Shown one piece after another: positions 52,545 through 61,737 of a stretch of 64,000 bases of DNA. This stretch comes from Methanobacteriota archaeon. Lineage in GTDB: Archaea; Thermoplasmatota; Thermoplasmata; UBA10834. A program made the position numbers and the translations under genes. Positions within the stretch are counted from its first letter, which is position 1. Each line of letters starts with the position of its first letter. Location of the stretch: assembly GCA_020347645.1 (NCBI GenBank), contig CP070736.1, positions 328,241 to 392,240 on the forward strand, given 5' to 3'. The notes under the pieces are model-generated. The model saw only the letters and a program-made list of their open reading frames with translations, was not told the origin of the DNA and did no database searches.

Positions 52545-52626
52545 GAGGACTACCTCCAATACTTCTCTTCTAGCCCCCAAAAGGGCTAGAGGCACTCCTG
52601 GAGTTAATCTGATATGTATATTAAAC
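52545..52626 (-). promoter_or_regulatory. promoter and hairpin leader of the zinc-binding protein
   Basis: TATA box GTTTAATATACATATC at 52611-52626. Transcription would begin near 52593. The leader forms an 8-bp hairpin, TCTAGCCC/GGGCTAGA, at 52569-52590, about ten bases before GGAGGT. Confidence 0.55.
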
Positions 52627-52638
52627 CTCTGGCCAAAT

Positions 52639-52656
52639 AGACGCTATAGAGCGTCT
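52639..52656. repeat. inverted repeat AGACGCT-ATAG-AGCGTCT
   Basis: Perfect 7-bp arms with 4-bp spacer, 12 bp upstream of the TATA box of the zinc-binding protein gene. Could be an operator. Confidence 0.5.
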
Positions 52657-52895
52657 GTCAACTTCGAGCTCCTCATTAACCTCACCTTCCCTTCCATGAG
52701 ATGAACTCGTTAATTCTGGGAGACAAGGGGCTATTCCAATCACGGAGCATCTTCACCAATAGTGCTGCTTTCCCTTGATTGAACCAAGACACATCCGACC
52801 CCCACTATATGGGCAGAGGACTTAGGGAGCGTGAGAGAATGGTCCATCTGGCCATTTCCATCTTGACTATATGATCCTCATCGGCTCAAGATACG
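52657..52895. other. intergenic region, nothing recognised
   Basis: Lies downstream of the histidine kinase and upstream of the zinc-binding protein promoter. No gene or clear terminator. Confidence 0.4.
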
Positions 52896-54350
52896 TCAAG
52901 TACGTCCTGCAAATCTGAATTTCCCTCGAGGGACGGCCATCTCGAATTTCGCGCCCTCTCTCGGCGACCCGACTTCCGAAATCGTTATTCCAGTCATGGC
53001 CAGAATCTCTCTTATCAGGAAAAGGCCAAGGCCGCTCTCCTCTCCGTATCCAGGCTCGAATATCTTCTCCTTATCGGATACGGGTATTCCTATGCCGTCG
53101 TCCGAGTAGGTTACAATCAAGTCTTCGCCTCTGCTGAAATAGGTCACCGCGATCGTGGTCACCTTCCTTCCGTGCTTGCGAGAATTGACCAACAGATTGA
53201 GAAAGACCTTCTCGAACATAGGATCGACAAGTATCTCAAGATCCTCTAGCGAGTCCGTCAACTCAATTCCTCCCATATCCAAGGTAGACACTGCACCGGC
53301 TAATTCCAGCTTCACCCTTGCCCATTCCGGCGACTTGGTACCAGCTCTCTGATAGTTGCCCGCGAATTGCAACTGCTCAGTAATCGCATAGCACGCCTGC
53401 TTCGCAGCGCTGATATGAGCGGAACGTGCATCATCGTCTGAGTCGTCCTCCAGCAGGTCAAGGTACCCCATTAGTATGCCTATCTGATTGACGACATCGT
53501 GCCTTGTCAGAGAGCCCAAGAGTCCCAGCTTTTCGTTCGCCTGTCTCAGAGCCTCTTCTGTTCTTCTTCTCTCAGTTACATCTCTCGCAATCGCGGACGC
53601 TCCTATGATCCTACCCGCTCCGTCTTTAACCGGGGATATTGTCAGAGACACATCCACCCTAGTACCATCATTTCTCACCCTGATGGTCTCGAACCAGGGA
53701 ACGCGTTTTCCACGCTTCACTTGTTTGAAGGCATTGAAATACTCCTCATACCGTTCAGGAGGAACAATCATTGAGATGGGCTTTCCAATGGCCTCCTCGG
53801 CTGAGTAACCATAAAGCTCCTCGGCCGCGGGATTCCAGCTGAGGATGGTGCCGTTCAGACTCTTGCCGATTATGGCATCGAGGGAGGAATCGACGATCAG
53901 AGCCAATCTCTCAACTTCTTCCTGATACTTCTTCCGGTCGGTTATGTCCAGAACGATTCCCTGATAATCTAGGATGTTGCCTTCGGAATCCCTCCTTATG
54001 AGAACTCTAGAATCAACCCATCGAATCTCCCCGGTCTTTGTCAGGATTCGGCATTCGAGTTCGATCTTGTGGTCTCCTGCTTCTATTCGCTCCGTAGCCT
54101 CGTTCTCAAGAGCGTCTAAATCATGCGGATGAACAGTTTCCGCAAAAGTCAGTTTTCCCGATTCAAACTCGTACGGTGTGTACCCGAACTGAGTCACGTT
54201 TTCGGAGACGAAGATGACTGACCATAAGGGGTCTGGCCTCATAAGAAAGACGACAGCCGGACTAGCGTTGACGACGCTCTCGAAGTATTCGCGGTTTTCG
54301 AGGCGCTCGGCCCGCTCCTCTTGAGGGTTTGCCGTCCGATCAGTCCCCAT
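52896..54350 (-). CDS. PAS-domain sensor histidine kinase
   Basis: 484 aa, no membrane segment. PAS 1 at about 20-145 (VVNASPAVVFLM, ending DITDRKKYQEEVERL), PAS 2 at about 150-270 (SLDAIIGKSLNGTILSWNPAAEELYGYS, ending ARDVTERRRTEEALR), a short HisKA-like helix pair with the phospho-acceptor in LTRHDVVNQIGILMGYLDLL, and a HATPase domain with NLLVNSRKHG, YSDDGIGIP and GLGLFLIREILAMTG. A cytoplasmic sensor. No response regulator is adjacent. Confidence 0.9.
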   Translation of the reverse strand: MGTDRTANPQEERAERLENREYFESVVNASPAVVFLMRPDPLWSVIFVSENVTQFGYTPYEFESGKLTFAETVHPHDLDALENEATERIEAGDHKIELECRILTKTGEIRWVDSRVLIRRDSEGNILDYQGIVLDITDRKKYQEEVERLALIVDSSLDAIIGKSLNGTILSWNPAAEELYGYSAEEAIGKPISMIVPPERYEEYFNAFKQVKRGKRVPWFETIRVRNDGTRVDVSLTISPVKDGAGRIIGASAIARDVTERRRTEEALRQANEKLGLLGSLTRHDVVNQIGILMGYLDLLEDDSDDDARSAHISAAKQACYAITEQLQFAGNYQRAGTKSPEWARVKLELAGAVSTLDMGGIELTDSLEDLEILVDPMFEKVFLNLLVNSRKHGRKVTTIAVTYFSRGEDLIVTYSDDGIGIPVSDKEKIFEPGYGEESGLGLFLIREILAMTGITISEVGSPREGAKFEMAVPRGKFRFAGRT

Positions 54351-54551
54351 AATCTCTTTGAGCCCATGTACCCGATTGGACTAAAAACCTTCCGTCGATG
54401 GCCGATAGCCGTGCGATGGATGTTCGATTGCATCCGACATGACCACCCTCAGTTCAAAGCCGAAGCACAACTTACAATCTCATTGGACAAATCTCTATGA
54501 CACGATCTATCTCGGCCTCAGTTGACAGGAACTTGGATATCCCTATCGGAC

Positions 54552-54695
54552 TCATGCTCGTCTAGCGATTTGAATGTAGTGGCATTCCGGACATTCAAAG
54601 GTCTTTCCTTTAGTCTCAACGAGCTTCACATGTTTCTTGTGCTTTTCGCATTCAGGGCAGTTGATGTCCTTCTCCGCATGTCTACGATGATCCAT
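54552..54695 (-). CDS. 47-aa zinc-ribbon protein
   Basis: Reads from ATG at 54695 to TGA at 54552. Two CPEC pairs (residues 13-16 and 35-38) about 18 residues apart, with a Lys/His-rich spacer, form a small zinc ribbon. GTGGGG lies just upstream as a weak SD. Related to short C2C2 proteins often missed in annotation; function unknown. Confidence 0.6.
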   Translation of the reverse strand: MDHRRHAEKDINCPECEKHKKHVKLVETKGKTFECPECHYIQIARRA

Positions 54696-54761
54696 AATCC
54701 CCACGTTGACGCCTCCATGCGTTCATCGCTTTATCACGGATGAATCTTGTCACGTTCATGT

Positions 54762-55511
54762 TCAGAAATGACTTGCGCAGCCGTGTACGGCTTTGATTAT
54801 CGCTTCAAGTGAGGATTCGAAATCACCGTTTTCCACAAGGGTTCCCGTGACGATGATATCTGCTCCGGCAGAGCAGAGTTTCTCTGCTGTCTCGGGGGAA
54901 TTGATGCCGCCTCCTACAACCACGGGGACGCCGACGTTGTTCTTGACCTCCCGTACCATCATTTCCGGCACAGGTTGTGGAGCTCCCGAACCTGCTTCGA
55001 GGTAGACAAGAGCCATGCCGAAAAGCTCAGCCGCGATCGCATAGCCTACGGCTCTATCAACATCATCCCTTCTGACTACATCCGCTTCCCCCACCTCGCC
55101 GACCTTCATGCCTGGCTCCACGATTATGTAGCCCATAGATATCGTTTCAAGACCCAGCCTCTTTATCATCGGGGCTCCCTTGCGCTGCTCACCAGTGAGG
55201 TTTCGGACATTGCGCGAGTTGAGCATGCTCATGAAATAAACGGCATCGCACCTCTTAGCGATGGCATCTGCTCTCGATGGAAAATAGATTACGGGCAAGG
55301 CGCACCTGCTCTTGATCTGGTCCACGGTGAGATCCAGATTTTCCTGAGTTACCCCGGTGGATCCCCCCACCATTATAGCATCCGTCCCGGCTGCGGCAGC
55401 CCTCTCCGATATGTCTCCGGCGACCGAGGTTGGCTGCTTTGCAGGGTCTATCAGAGTCATGTGCAGCCTCCTCTGCCTCAGCCCATCATCGATGTAAGCC
55501 TTCACCTTCAT
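54762..55511 (-). CDS. geranylgeranylglyceryl phosphate synthase
   Basis: 249 aa TIM barrel. HMTLIDPAKQPTS, DAIMVGGSTGVTQENLD, PVIYFPSRADAIAKRCDAVYFMSMLNS, MGYIIVEPGMKVGEV, YLEAGSGAPQPVP and VVVGGGINSPETAEKL are the family signatures. It forms the first ether bond of archaeal lipids from sn-glycerol-1-phosphate and GGPP, and so marks the organism as an archaeon. Coupled by an ATGA overlap to the UbiA-family gene upstream. Confidence 0.95.
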   Translation of the reverse strand: MKVKAYIDDGLRQRRLHMTLIDPAKQPTSVAGDISERAAAAGTDAIMVGGSTGVTQENLDLTVDQIKSRCALPVIYFPSRADAIAKRCDAVYFMSMLNSRNVRNLTGEQRKGAPMIKRLGLETISMGYIIVEPGMKVGEVGEADVVRRDDVDRAVGYAIAAELFGMALVYLEAGSGAPQPVPEMMVREVKNNVGVPVVVGGGINSPETAEKLCSAGADIIVTGTLVENGDFESSLEAIIKAVHGCASHF

Positions 55512-56356
55512 GTTACACCACCGAACAGAAACGCCGTTAAGGCAATCAGCATAGCCAGCTTGATGACTTTCTGACCCTGCTCAGGGTCCGCGAAGTGTAT
55601 CATAGCGCTGTATATAAAGACTGTATCGGCGACAGCCACTAGAGGCATATACCACACCGATACCAATGAAAGCAAGAAAGGGGCGGGACTGAGCAGAACC
55701 GCAATAGCTAGCATCGCAGACGCCACAACGCCTGCATTGCCCGGACCGATTCTGATGGGAAGGGTCTTGCGAGTACCGACGTCTCCCTTGATATCCTGGA
55801 TGTCCTTGACAATCTCCCTGCCAAGCGTCGCGAAGAAGGCCAAAGCAGCAAGTATCCAAGCCAGTTGCAGTTCGTCTACGGCCAAACCACCGAAAAGGAA
55901 CAGCGCGGCGGTCAACCAGCTTATGGCAAGGTTTCCGGCAAGCCCTTCGGACTTGAGAAAGATCTCGTATGCAAGCATAACTGCCGCAGAGCCCAATACG
56001 ACCGCAAGAGACCAGAATCCAACAATCCAACCGAGTACGAACGAAACTCCGAACATAGCGGTAGATGCGACCAGAGCTCCTCGAGGCGTCACGATCCCTT
56101 TGGGTATTGGTCTTGATGGATGGGCAGTCTTGTCTGTCTCGCGGTCGAAATAATCATTCAATGAATTGCCGCCAGCCATAAACGCAACGACCACAGCCAT
56201 GGATGTCAATACATCTGCAAATCTGTCGATCACGGTCTGCGGCTGAGAACATATGACCGCGGAGAGCAATACTGCAGCCGCTGCCATGGCGCAGTTGCCA
56301 AGGCGAGCCATCGCGACATACCCTTTCAGAACGCTAGGGTCGCCCCCGGAAGCCAT
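55508..56356 (-). CDS. digeranylgeranylglyceryl phosphate synthase (UbiA family)
   Basis: About 282 aa with eight or nine hydrophobic segments. First Asp-rich site GGNSLNDYFDRETDKTAHPSRPIP, second site IVKDIQDIKGDVGTRKTLPIRIG, the pattern of DGGGP synthases. It adds the second geranylgeranyl chain, the step after the next gene. The ATG at 56356 is 27 bp from a TATA box (CTCTTATATTC) located inside the longer frame that begins at 56404, so the shorter, leaderless start is preferred. Confidence 0.9.
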   Translation of the reverse strand: MASGGDPSVLKGYVAMARLGNCAMAAAAVLLSAVICSQPQTVIDRFADVLTSMAVVVAFMAGGNSLNDYFDRETDKTAHPSRPIPKGIVTPRGALVASTAMFGVSFVLGWIVGFWSLAVVLGSAAVMLAYEIFLKSEGLAGNLAISWLTAALFLFGGLAVDELQLAWILAALAFFATLGREIVKDIQDIKGDVGTRKTLPIRIGPGNAGVVASAMLAIAVLLSPAPFLLSLVSVWYMPLVAVADTVFIYSAMIHFADPEQGQKVIKLAMLIALTAFLFGGVT

Positions 56357-56377
56357 CAGAGCTGGCACTGCCTGCAC

Positions 56378-56388
56378 GAATATAAGAG
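56378..56388 (-). promoter_or_regulatory. TATA box of the lipid prenyltransferase operon
   Basis: CTCTTATATTC on the minus strand, 27 bp from the ATG at 56356. Confidence 0.6.
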
Positions 56389-56428
56389 TTTTGAGAGGTG
56401 TCATCCAAAAGCATTATGTAGTGACGCC

Positions 56429-58264
56429 ATGTTGGTCAGCCCTGCAATGCAGACTCCTATGCCTCCGGACGCTGCCAAGGAAATAGAATATGTAAAGAGC
56501 ATGGTGGCACGGCATTTTCCAGTATATGATGTGAAAGTGAATTACGACGTTGTTGAATTCTACTGCAGGATAGACGAGACGACGCTAGAGGAATCCTTCG
56601 ACAGACTCCGTGAGGAGATGGCGTCGCACGATTACATTCCGATGATAACCTATCAGAAAGGGGAGCATGTGGTTATCGTTGGCAAGAGGCCGCGGTCAAA
56701 ACACAGAAGCATCTATGTCAACCTTGTGATGTTGATAATCACGTTGACCGCGATGACGTTCGCAGGGGTAATGGACTGGGCATCGTATGCTGATGTTCCC
56801 AGCAGCGAAACTTTCAGCCTCGAGAACATAGCTAGAGGAGTACTGGTCTTCACCCTCCCTTTGTTTGCGATACTGACGGTGCACGAACTCGGTCACTATT
56901 TCATGGCAAGGAAGAGAGGAGTGGCCGCGTCACTCCCGTTCTTCATCCCTTCGATTCCTCCCCTTGGAACCTTTGGAGCATTCATTTCGCTGCGCGATCC
57001 GATACCCAGCAGGAAGAGCCTACTTGAAATCGGCGTTGCTGGGCCGCTCGCGGGGCTCATACTCGCCGTACCGATAGCCATAGCTGGCCTGATGCTCACA
57101 AACATCGATGCCAAACCCATCCCCGACGATTTCGAGAGCGGAAGCATCTTCCGCGTGGCATTTCCGCTGATGTACAGCTGGATAGAGGAGCTTTCGCCGA
57201 TACAAGGAGATTACCTCCTGCATCCGATGGCATTTGCGGCTTGGGTAGGTTTCCTGGTCACCGCACTCAATCTACTGCCCGCAGGGCAGCTCGATGGGGG
57301 ACACATTGCCAGAGCAGTCCTTGGACGGAATGCAAAGTTTGCTAGCTGGATCACTATAGCGGCACTCGTCGCCCTTTCGTTCTTCTATTTCGCATGGATG
57401 ATCTTCGCGATATTGATACTGTTTCTCGGGGCCAAACACCCGCCACCGCTCAACGACATAACCAAACTAGACACCAAAAGAAAGGTTGTGGGCGTATTCG
57501 CCTTTGCAATACTGGTAATTGCATTCGCTCCGGTGCCAATATCGGTGCTCGACTCCGACCATTCAGTGGAGTTATCTCCGATTGGAGACGTGAACGCCAT
57601 TTTGTCACCGGGCAGCACTATGGAATTCTCCTTTAGCGTCGAAAATCTCGGGAATGTAAGGAACAATATCACGGTGTTTGCAGACAGCCCGCCGCAGGGA
57701 TGGGTTGTTGCATTCAAACGAAATGCCTCGTTGGACCTGGATTATGAGCAATCAGTGGAACACAGGTTCGATGTATCGGAGAATCTGACGTACGATATGC
57801 GTGTGACCTGCGGCCCATCGCCTCCGGGGGAGGAACAGATTACTATTATCGCTCGGTCTCTGTCATCTCAGGAAGAAGAGTTCATTGAGGATAGCGCCGT
57901 CTATTCATTCAATGTAACGTACCCAATTCTGGAATTCTGGGTGAAGAACGACACAGTGACTGTTCCCATTGGAGGAGAGGCGAACGGCACGGTGCAGATG
58001 AACAACACCGGCGAGGTGGACATTGCCCTGACTTTGACGGTGTCAAATCTGCCTACGATAGGCGTGGATCTCTACGAAGACGAGCTCCAACCCAACCATA
58101 CTCAGGCGCTCCAGGTATCCATTCCTGCGAACGAGTCTATTTCGTTCCACGTGTTCATCTTCACATCGGATTCGACCGTCGAAGGTGATCGCATTGTGCC
58201 TATCCAGGTATTCTACTTCGGCTTCAACCTGGAAACGATAGAAGTCGGCTTGGTCGTGTTCTAG
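56429..58264 (+). CDS. M50 (site-2) membrane metalloprotease with extracytoplasmic domain
   Basis: 611 aa. A cytoplasmic N-terminal region of about 95 residues precedes the membrane domain. Metal site: LTVHELGHYFMARKRG; third ligand: NLLPAGQLDGGHIARA. The GVAASLPFFIPSIPPLGTFGAFI segment is like EGY1-type proteases of chloroplasts and archaea. After the last membrane helix (about 350-375) comes a beta-rich region of about 235 residues with repeated N-glycosylation-type Asn motifs (SVENLGNVRNNITV, VQMNNTGEVDIALTLTV), resembling CARDB/NEW3-like beta-sandwiches. The protein probably cuts within membranes; the outer domains may control access. Confidence 0.85.
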   Translation: MLVSPAMQTPMPPDAAKEIEYVKSMVARHFPVYDVKVNYDVVEFYCRIDETTLEESFDRLREEMASHDYIPMITYQKGEHVVIVGKRPRSKHRSIYVNLVMLIITLTAMTFAGVMDWASYADVPSSETFSLENIARGVLVFTLPLFAILTVHELGHYFMARKRGVAASLPFFIPSIPPLGTFGAFISLRDPIPSRKSLLEIGVAGPLAGLILAVPIAIAGLMLTNIDAKPIPDDFESGSIFRVAFPLMYSWIEELSPIQGDYLLHPMAFAAWVGFLVTALNLLPAGQLDGGHIARAVLGRNAKFASWITIAALVALSFFYFAWMIFAILILFLGAKHPPPLNDITKLDTKRKVVGVFAFAILVIAFAPVPISVLDSDHSVELSPIGDVNAILSPGSTMEFSFSVENLGNVRNNITVFADSPPQGWVVAFKRNASLDLDYEQSVEHRFDVSENLTYDMRVTCGPSPPGEEQITIIARSLSSQEEEFIEDSAVYSFNVTYPILEFWVKNDTVTVPIGGEANGTVQMNNTGEVDIALTLTVSNLPTIGVDLYEDELQPNHTQALQVSIPANESISFHVFIFTSDSTVEGDRIVPIQVFYFGFNLETIEVGLVVF

Positions 58265-58277
58265 GCTCAATGGCTTG

Positions 58278-59261
58278 TCAGATTCTCTCCAGGACGCAGA
58301 AATGGCGAGTGAGGGAGCGATGTACCCAAAAGTCGTGGCACACGATCTGTTGAAAATCCTCCGCAAGACTGGTCAGCTCAGAATCGTGCACTGCAATAGC
58401 TACTCTTGACCTCTTGTCTACAATCTCACCGAACGCGCGGAACGCTCGCTTGAATAACCTATCGACCGGCTCGCCATTAGTGCTTGACGATCTCCCATAG
58501 GGTGGATCGGTAGCTATACCATCGACGTGACGGATAAAAGCGTGTAACGAACCCACATCGCACTTGTGCAACATGGCCTCCGCACCGAGATACGCCAGAT
58601 TCGCTCTCGCTCCCTGGATCATCCTCTCCGAGATATCAGCTCCTATGGCCACGGTACCAGCAAGCGCCGCTTCGGCAACAACCGAACCCGTTCCGCAAAA
58701 CGGGTCGAGCAGCCTCTCGCCAGGGCGAGTCTCCGTCAGATTCACCAGGCATCTGGCGAATTTCGGATGGATGGAGATCGGGCGGTCGAAGGGCAGGTTC
58801 TTCGTCTTCCTGTGCTCATAAGATGCCCTATCGACGGATCCCAGCAGGCGGCCGATATGCACATCCTCGGAATAGACGATTCTTACCTCAGATTGCGGAT
58901 TGCGAAGGTCCACGCTCCGTCCCATGGCTTCTCCGATAGAATGATTCATTCGATCCAGATCGACATCTATGTGCGAAGTCCCTATTCTGGTAGAATGTAC
59001 CCGAATCGGTCCATGAACATCCAATGACGAGGCGGTACCCTCGACGTCCTCCGGATTGCAGGAACCCAAATACTCGGAAACAGAGTGACAGAGAGCGATT
59101 CTGTCGACAAATTTCGAAGGGTTGGCGTCCGTGTCTATGACCATTACTCCATCGTCCTCCAAAATGACCTCCGCCACATCTCCTATACCTCTGCCTACGG
59201 AAAGAGCCTCGGAACGAGCAAGAGGCTCGCACTCCATCGAGAGCTCGAGAAGGAGCTTCAT
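58278..59261 (-). CDS. tRNA (guanine-10-N2) methyltransferase family protein
   Basis: 327 aa. N-terminal THUMP-like region, then SAM motif I LDPFCGTGSVVAEAALAG, ADISERMIQGARANL, and the catalytic TDPPYGRSSSTNG motif, typical of archaeal Trm-G10/Trm11 enzymes. The gene follows radA by 40 bp on the same strand and converges on the protease gene. Confidence 0.87.
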   Translation of the reverse strand: MKLLLELSMECEPLARSEALSVGRGIGDVAEVILEDDGVMVIDTDANPSKFVDRIALCHSVSEYLGSCNPEDVEGTASSLDVHGPIRVHSTRIGTSHIDVDLDRMNHSIGEAMGRSVDLRNPQSEVRIVYSEDVHIGRLLGSVDRASYEHRKTKNLPFDRPISIHPKFARCLVNLTETRPGERLLDPFCGTGSVVAEAALAGTVAIGADISERMIQGARANLAYLGAEAMLHKCDVGSLHAFIRHVDGIATDPPYGRSSSTNGEPVDRLFKRAFRAFGEIVDKRSRVAIAVHDSELTSLAEDFQQIVCHDFWVHRSLTRHFCVLERI

Positions 59262-59301
59262 GCAGACTGCGAAGAGCAGCCGTCGGAAATAATTCTTCGC
59301 A

Positions 59302-60762
59302 TCAGTCTGTTATGCCTGCTTCTGACACCTGAAAGACCGCCTCCGCCTCAGGGAGGTTTGGTGAGTCTATCAGCCGGGCAATCCTCTTGCCTCCCTTGCT
59401 CTTTCTGAGGTAAAGCCTGAATGTCGCGGTGTGACCGACTATGTGGCCCCCAATAGGACGTGTTGGGTCGCCGAAGAAGGCGTCCGGCTTTGCTGCGACC
59501 TGGTTCGTCACAGCTATGACGGCGTTGTGAACGTCCCCGAAGCGGAGCATATCGTGCATATGCTTGTTGAGCATCTGCTGCCGCTCTGCCAGAGCTCCCC
59601 GACCGATGTATTCCGCCCTGAAATGCGCCGTCAGCGAATCGACTATGAGCAACCGCACAGGTATCTCACGGGCTACTTCAAACACCTTCTCCAGCAACAA
59701 CATCTGATGGTGACTGTTGAACGCGCGGGCGACATGTATCTTCTTCAATACTGCATCGGGGTCCATGTCGGCCGCCTCGGCCATCTGCGTGATCCGCTCT
59801 GGCCTGAAGGTCTGCTCGGTGTCGATCATTATGGTATGGGCATCTAGCCCTCCTTCCTCTTTGGGCTTTGAGCAGTTGACGGCGAGCTGATGGCATATCT
59901 GCGTGTTGTGCAGCACTGTCGGGAGGTTTCCCCCTACGAAAGAGTGTGTCCTCGGAACAACGAGATCGTACACGAAGCCGTCATGCGCGTAAGGCGCCAC
60001 AGAACGCACTTCGTCCCAAGATATCGGCTCCATCGAGCCAATATCGAGCTCGTAGTCTTCGTAGCAGCTCTCCAATGCGGGAACGGCTACGAGATCTCCT
60101 GCTCGGATTTCCCATGTAGGCTTCCAGGATATCTCCTGCCCTCGCATAACCAGCAGTTTGTGCGGGCCAGTGAGTTCCAAGAGCCTCCCTCCGGCCGTCA
60201 AGACCTCGAACATGAGCTTTACGCGCTCGCGGTATATCGCAACCGCTTCGGCGCGCTCGAGTCGCCCCTGAGAAAGGCTCGGAACGAATACATCGTTGAG
60301 TGGCAAGACCTCTCCAGAATCGAAAGGGACTCCCATTCCCAGCTTCGAGTACATCCTGGATATCTCATCGATATTCCTCTCGCCGTCGGCGAAATACAGC
60401 ACCTCGGTCCGCGGGGAGACGCACTTGCCCGAACCGTATTCTCCGAAGAACTCGACGATCGCCTGGCTCTCGAAACCACCTCCCATGAGGTCGTCGAACG
60501 CCTTGGAGCCCGAAGGTATCCTGGAGACATTCTTCCTCCGCTCCAAGATCAGGTCGCCGGTCTCGAACCCACCTACATCGGCGACTTTCTTGGCAGCAGC
60601 GATTATCTTGACAGCCGTCGCCTCACCTATCTCGGCGAGTTCAGCGAGATTCCTTGGGGAGTCCACCGCTATCATCATGATGTCGTTATAGCCTGCTTCC
60701 TTGAGCTTCTCAAATATCGCGGGTCCCACGCCTGGGAGCTTAGAGATCTCCTCCTCTGACAT
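59302..60762 (-). CDS. radA: RadA recombinase containing a mini-intein
   Basis: 486 codons. The host protein (about 313 aa after splicing) begins with a helix-hairpin-helix domain ([20 protein letters not shown]), then the RecA core: Walker [11 protein letters not shown], split by the intein between Lys and Thr; ATP cap and Walker [31 protein letters not shown] and the C-terminal [15 protein letters not shown]. RadA forms filaments on single-stranded DNA for strand exchange. The ATG at 60762 is about 43 bp from a TATA box; an ORF start at 60912 was rejected. Confidence 0.93.
   Translation of the reverse strand: MSEEEISKLPGVGPAIFEKLKEAGYNDIMMIAVDSPRNLAELAEIGEATAVKIIAAAKKVADVGGFETGDLILERRKNVSRIPSGSKAFDDLMGGGFESQAIVEFFGEYGSGKCVSPRTEVLYFADGERNIDEISRMYSKLGMGVPFDSGEVLPLNDVFVPSLSQGRLERAEAVAIYRERVKLMFEVLTAGGRLLELTGPHKLLVMRGQEISWKPTWEIRAGDLVAVPALESCYEDYELDIGSMEPISWDEVRSVAPYAHDGFVYDLVVPRTHSFVGGNLPTVLHNTQICHQLAVNCSKPKEEGGLDAHTIMIDTEQTFRPERITQMAEAADMDPDAVLKKIHVARAFNSHHQMLLLEKVFEVAREIPVRLLIVDSLTAHFRAEYIGRGALAERQQMLNKHMHDMLRFGDVHNAVIAVTNQVAAKPDAFFGDPTRPIGGHIVGHTATFRLYLRKSKGGKRIARLIDSPNLPEAEAVFQVSEAGITD
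59905..60423 (-). other. mini-intein in RadA (no homing endonuclease)
   Basis: 173 codons. It starts with Cys ([15 protein letters not shown], block A), has block B GPHKLLV-like [12 protein letters not shown], and block [17 protein letters not shown] and VLHN, with Thr as the +1 residue. No LAGLIDADG motifs are seen, and the length is that of the splicing domain alone. The insertion point is the invariant Walker A, a known radA intein site. Confidence 0.92.
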
Positions 60763-60800
60763 CTGATTCCAACACCTGCAGCCTCCAGGACGAGCGGGGC

Positions 60801-60810
60801 GCAATATAAG
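60801..60810 (-). promoter_or_regulatory. TATA box of radA
   Basis: CTTATATTGC on the minus strand; a transcript start near 60780 leaves a leader of about 18 bases. Confidence 0.55.
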
Positions 60811-60916
60811 CGTATTGATTGGAGGTACGCGAAAATGGGCGTCTTCTGGCTCACAGTGCGTCTCCTGAAAGGCTCTGACGACCACGGAGTCCGCGCTGCT
60901 GGCTGCCACCAAAAGG

Positions 60917-60925
60917 TATTAAATA
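60917..60925 (+). promoter_or_regulatory. TATA box of the 60951 gene
   Basis: TATTAAATA, centred 30 bp upstream of the ATG. Confidence 0.55.
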
Positions 60926-60950
60926 GGCTTGGCTCTTCCGAGGAAGCGGA

Positions 60951-61712
60951 ATGGCCAAGAAGAGGAAGAAGGACAAAGCCCGCAAGGAAGAGGAGTACGA
61001 GTTCAAGCCACCTGAGTTCGATGAGAAGGAGTTTCTGAGAAAGGAGATCAGAGACACGAAAACCGTGCTTATGACGGTAGGCTACGCAGCCTGTTTCGGC
61101 CTTGTCGCGGCCGCTCTGTCGAGCATATCGAGCAGACTGATAGGTGTCTCGTTCCTCCTTGTATTCGTCGGGCTCTACTCGCTCAAGTACTTCTATCCGT
61201 TCATACGTGTAGACACGGGCGAGTTCCAAAAGAAGAACTGGGCGGGAAATGTGGCATGGTTCTTCTTCACATTTCTCGCAGTGTGGGTGCTGACCTTCAA
61301 TTACCCGATATCGGACCATGCGAACCCGGCGATAGAGGATGTGGTCGTCTGGGTTACAGACAACGATACGGGCAATGTCACGGCACTGGACTACAAGTTC
61401 TTGTCCAGTGCGGGAACCTATGCCTGGGTGCCGAGGGTCGGAGAAAGCTTCTCCTTGCAGCCGAGTGCCAACTATACCATCAACATCACGGCACACATCT
61501 CTGACAACGGCGTTCTGACCGTCGCTGAAATCGCATTTGCCTCAGTATCCAGCACTTACTACGGCATGGTGGCGGAAGAGAACGGAAGATTTGGCTTCGA
61601 AGTGCCGGATGTCGCCCTCACCTCCGGTACGCCGTTCATGTTCTTCATCCACGCCGAGGACGACCACTCCAACGAGTTCACCTTTGTGCCCGTTGGGATA
61701 CCAGTAGTGTGA
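60951..61712 (+). CDS. membrane protein with an outer beta domain, unknown function
   Basis: 253 aa. The first 30 residues are strongly charged (Lys/Glu). Three hydrophobic helices follow (about 40-60, 62-80 and 100-120), then about 130 residues of beta-rich sequence with Asn-x-Thr motifs (NDTGNVTAL, NYTINITAH), probably outside the membrane. Topology resembles other Thermoplasmata surface proteins; no family recognised. It diverges from radA. Confidence 0.7.
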   Translation: MAKKRKKDKARKEEEYEFKPPEFDEKEFLRKEIRDTKTVLMTVGYAACFGLVAAALSSISSRLIGVSFLLVFVGLYSLKYFYPFIRVDTGEFQKKNWAGNVAWFFFTFLAVWVLTFNYPISDHANPAIEDVVVWVTDNDTGNVTALDYKFLSSAGTYAWVPRVGESFSLQPSANYTINITAHISDNGVLTVAEIAFASVSSTYYGMVAEENGRFGFEVPDVALTSGTPFMFFIHAEDDHSNEFTFVPVGIPVV

Positions 61713-61737
61713 CTTGGTCTCACAATAGCCGCAGTGT

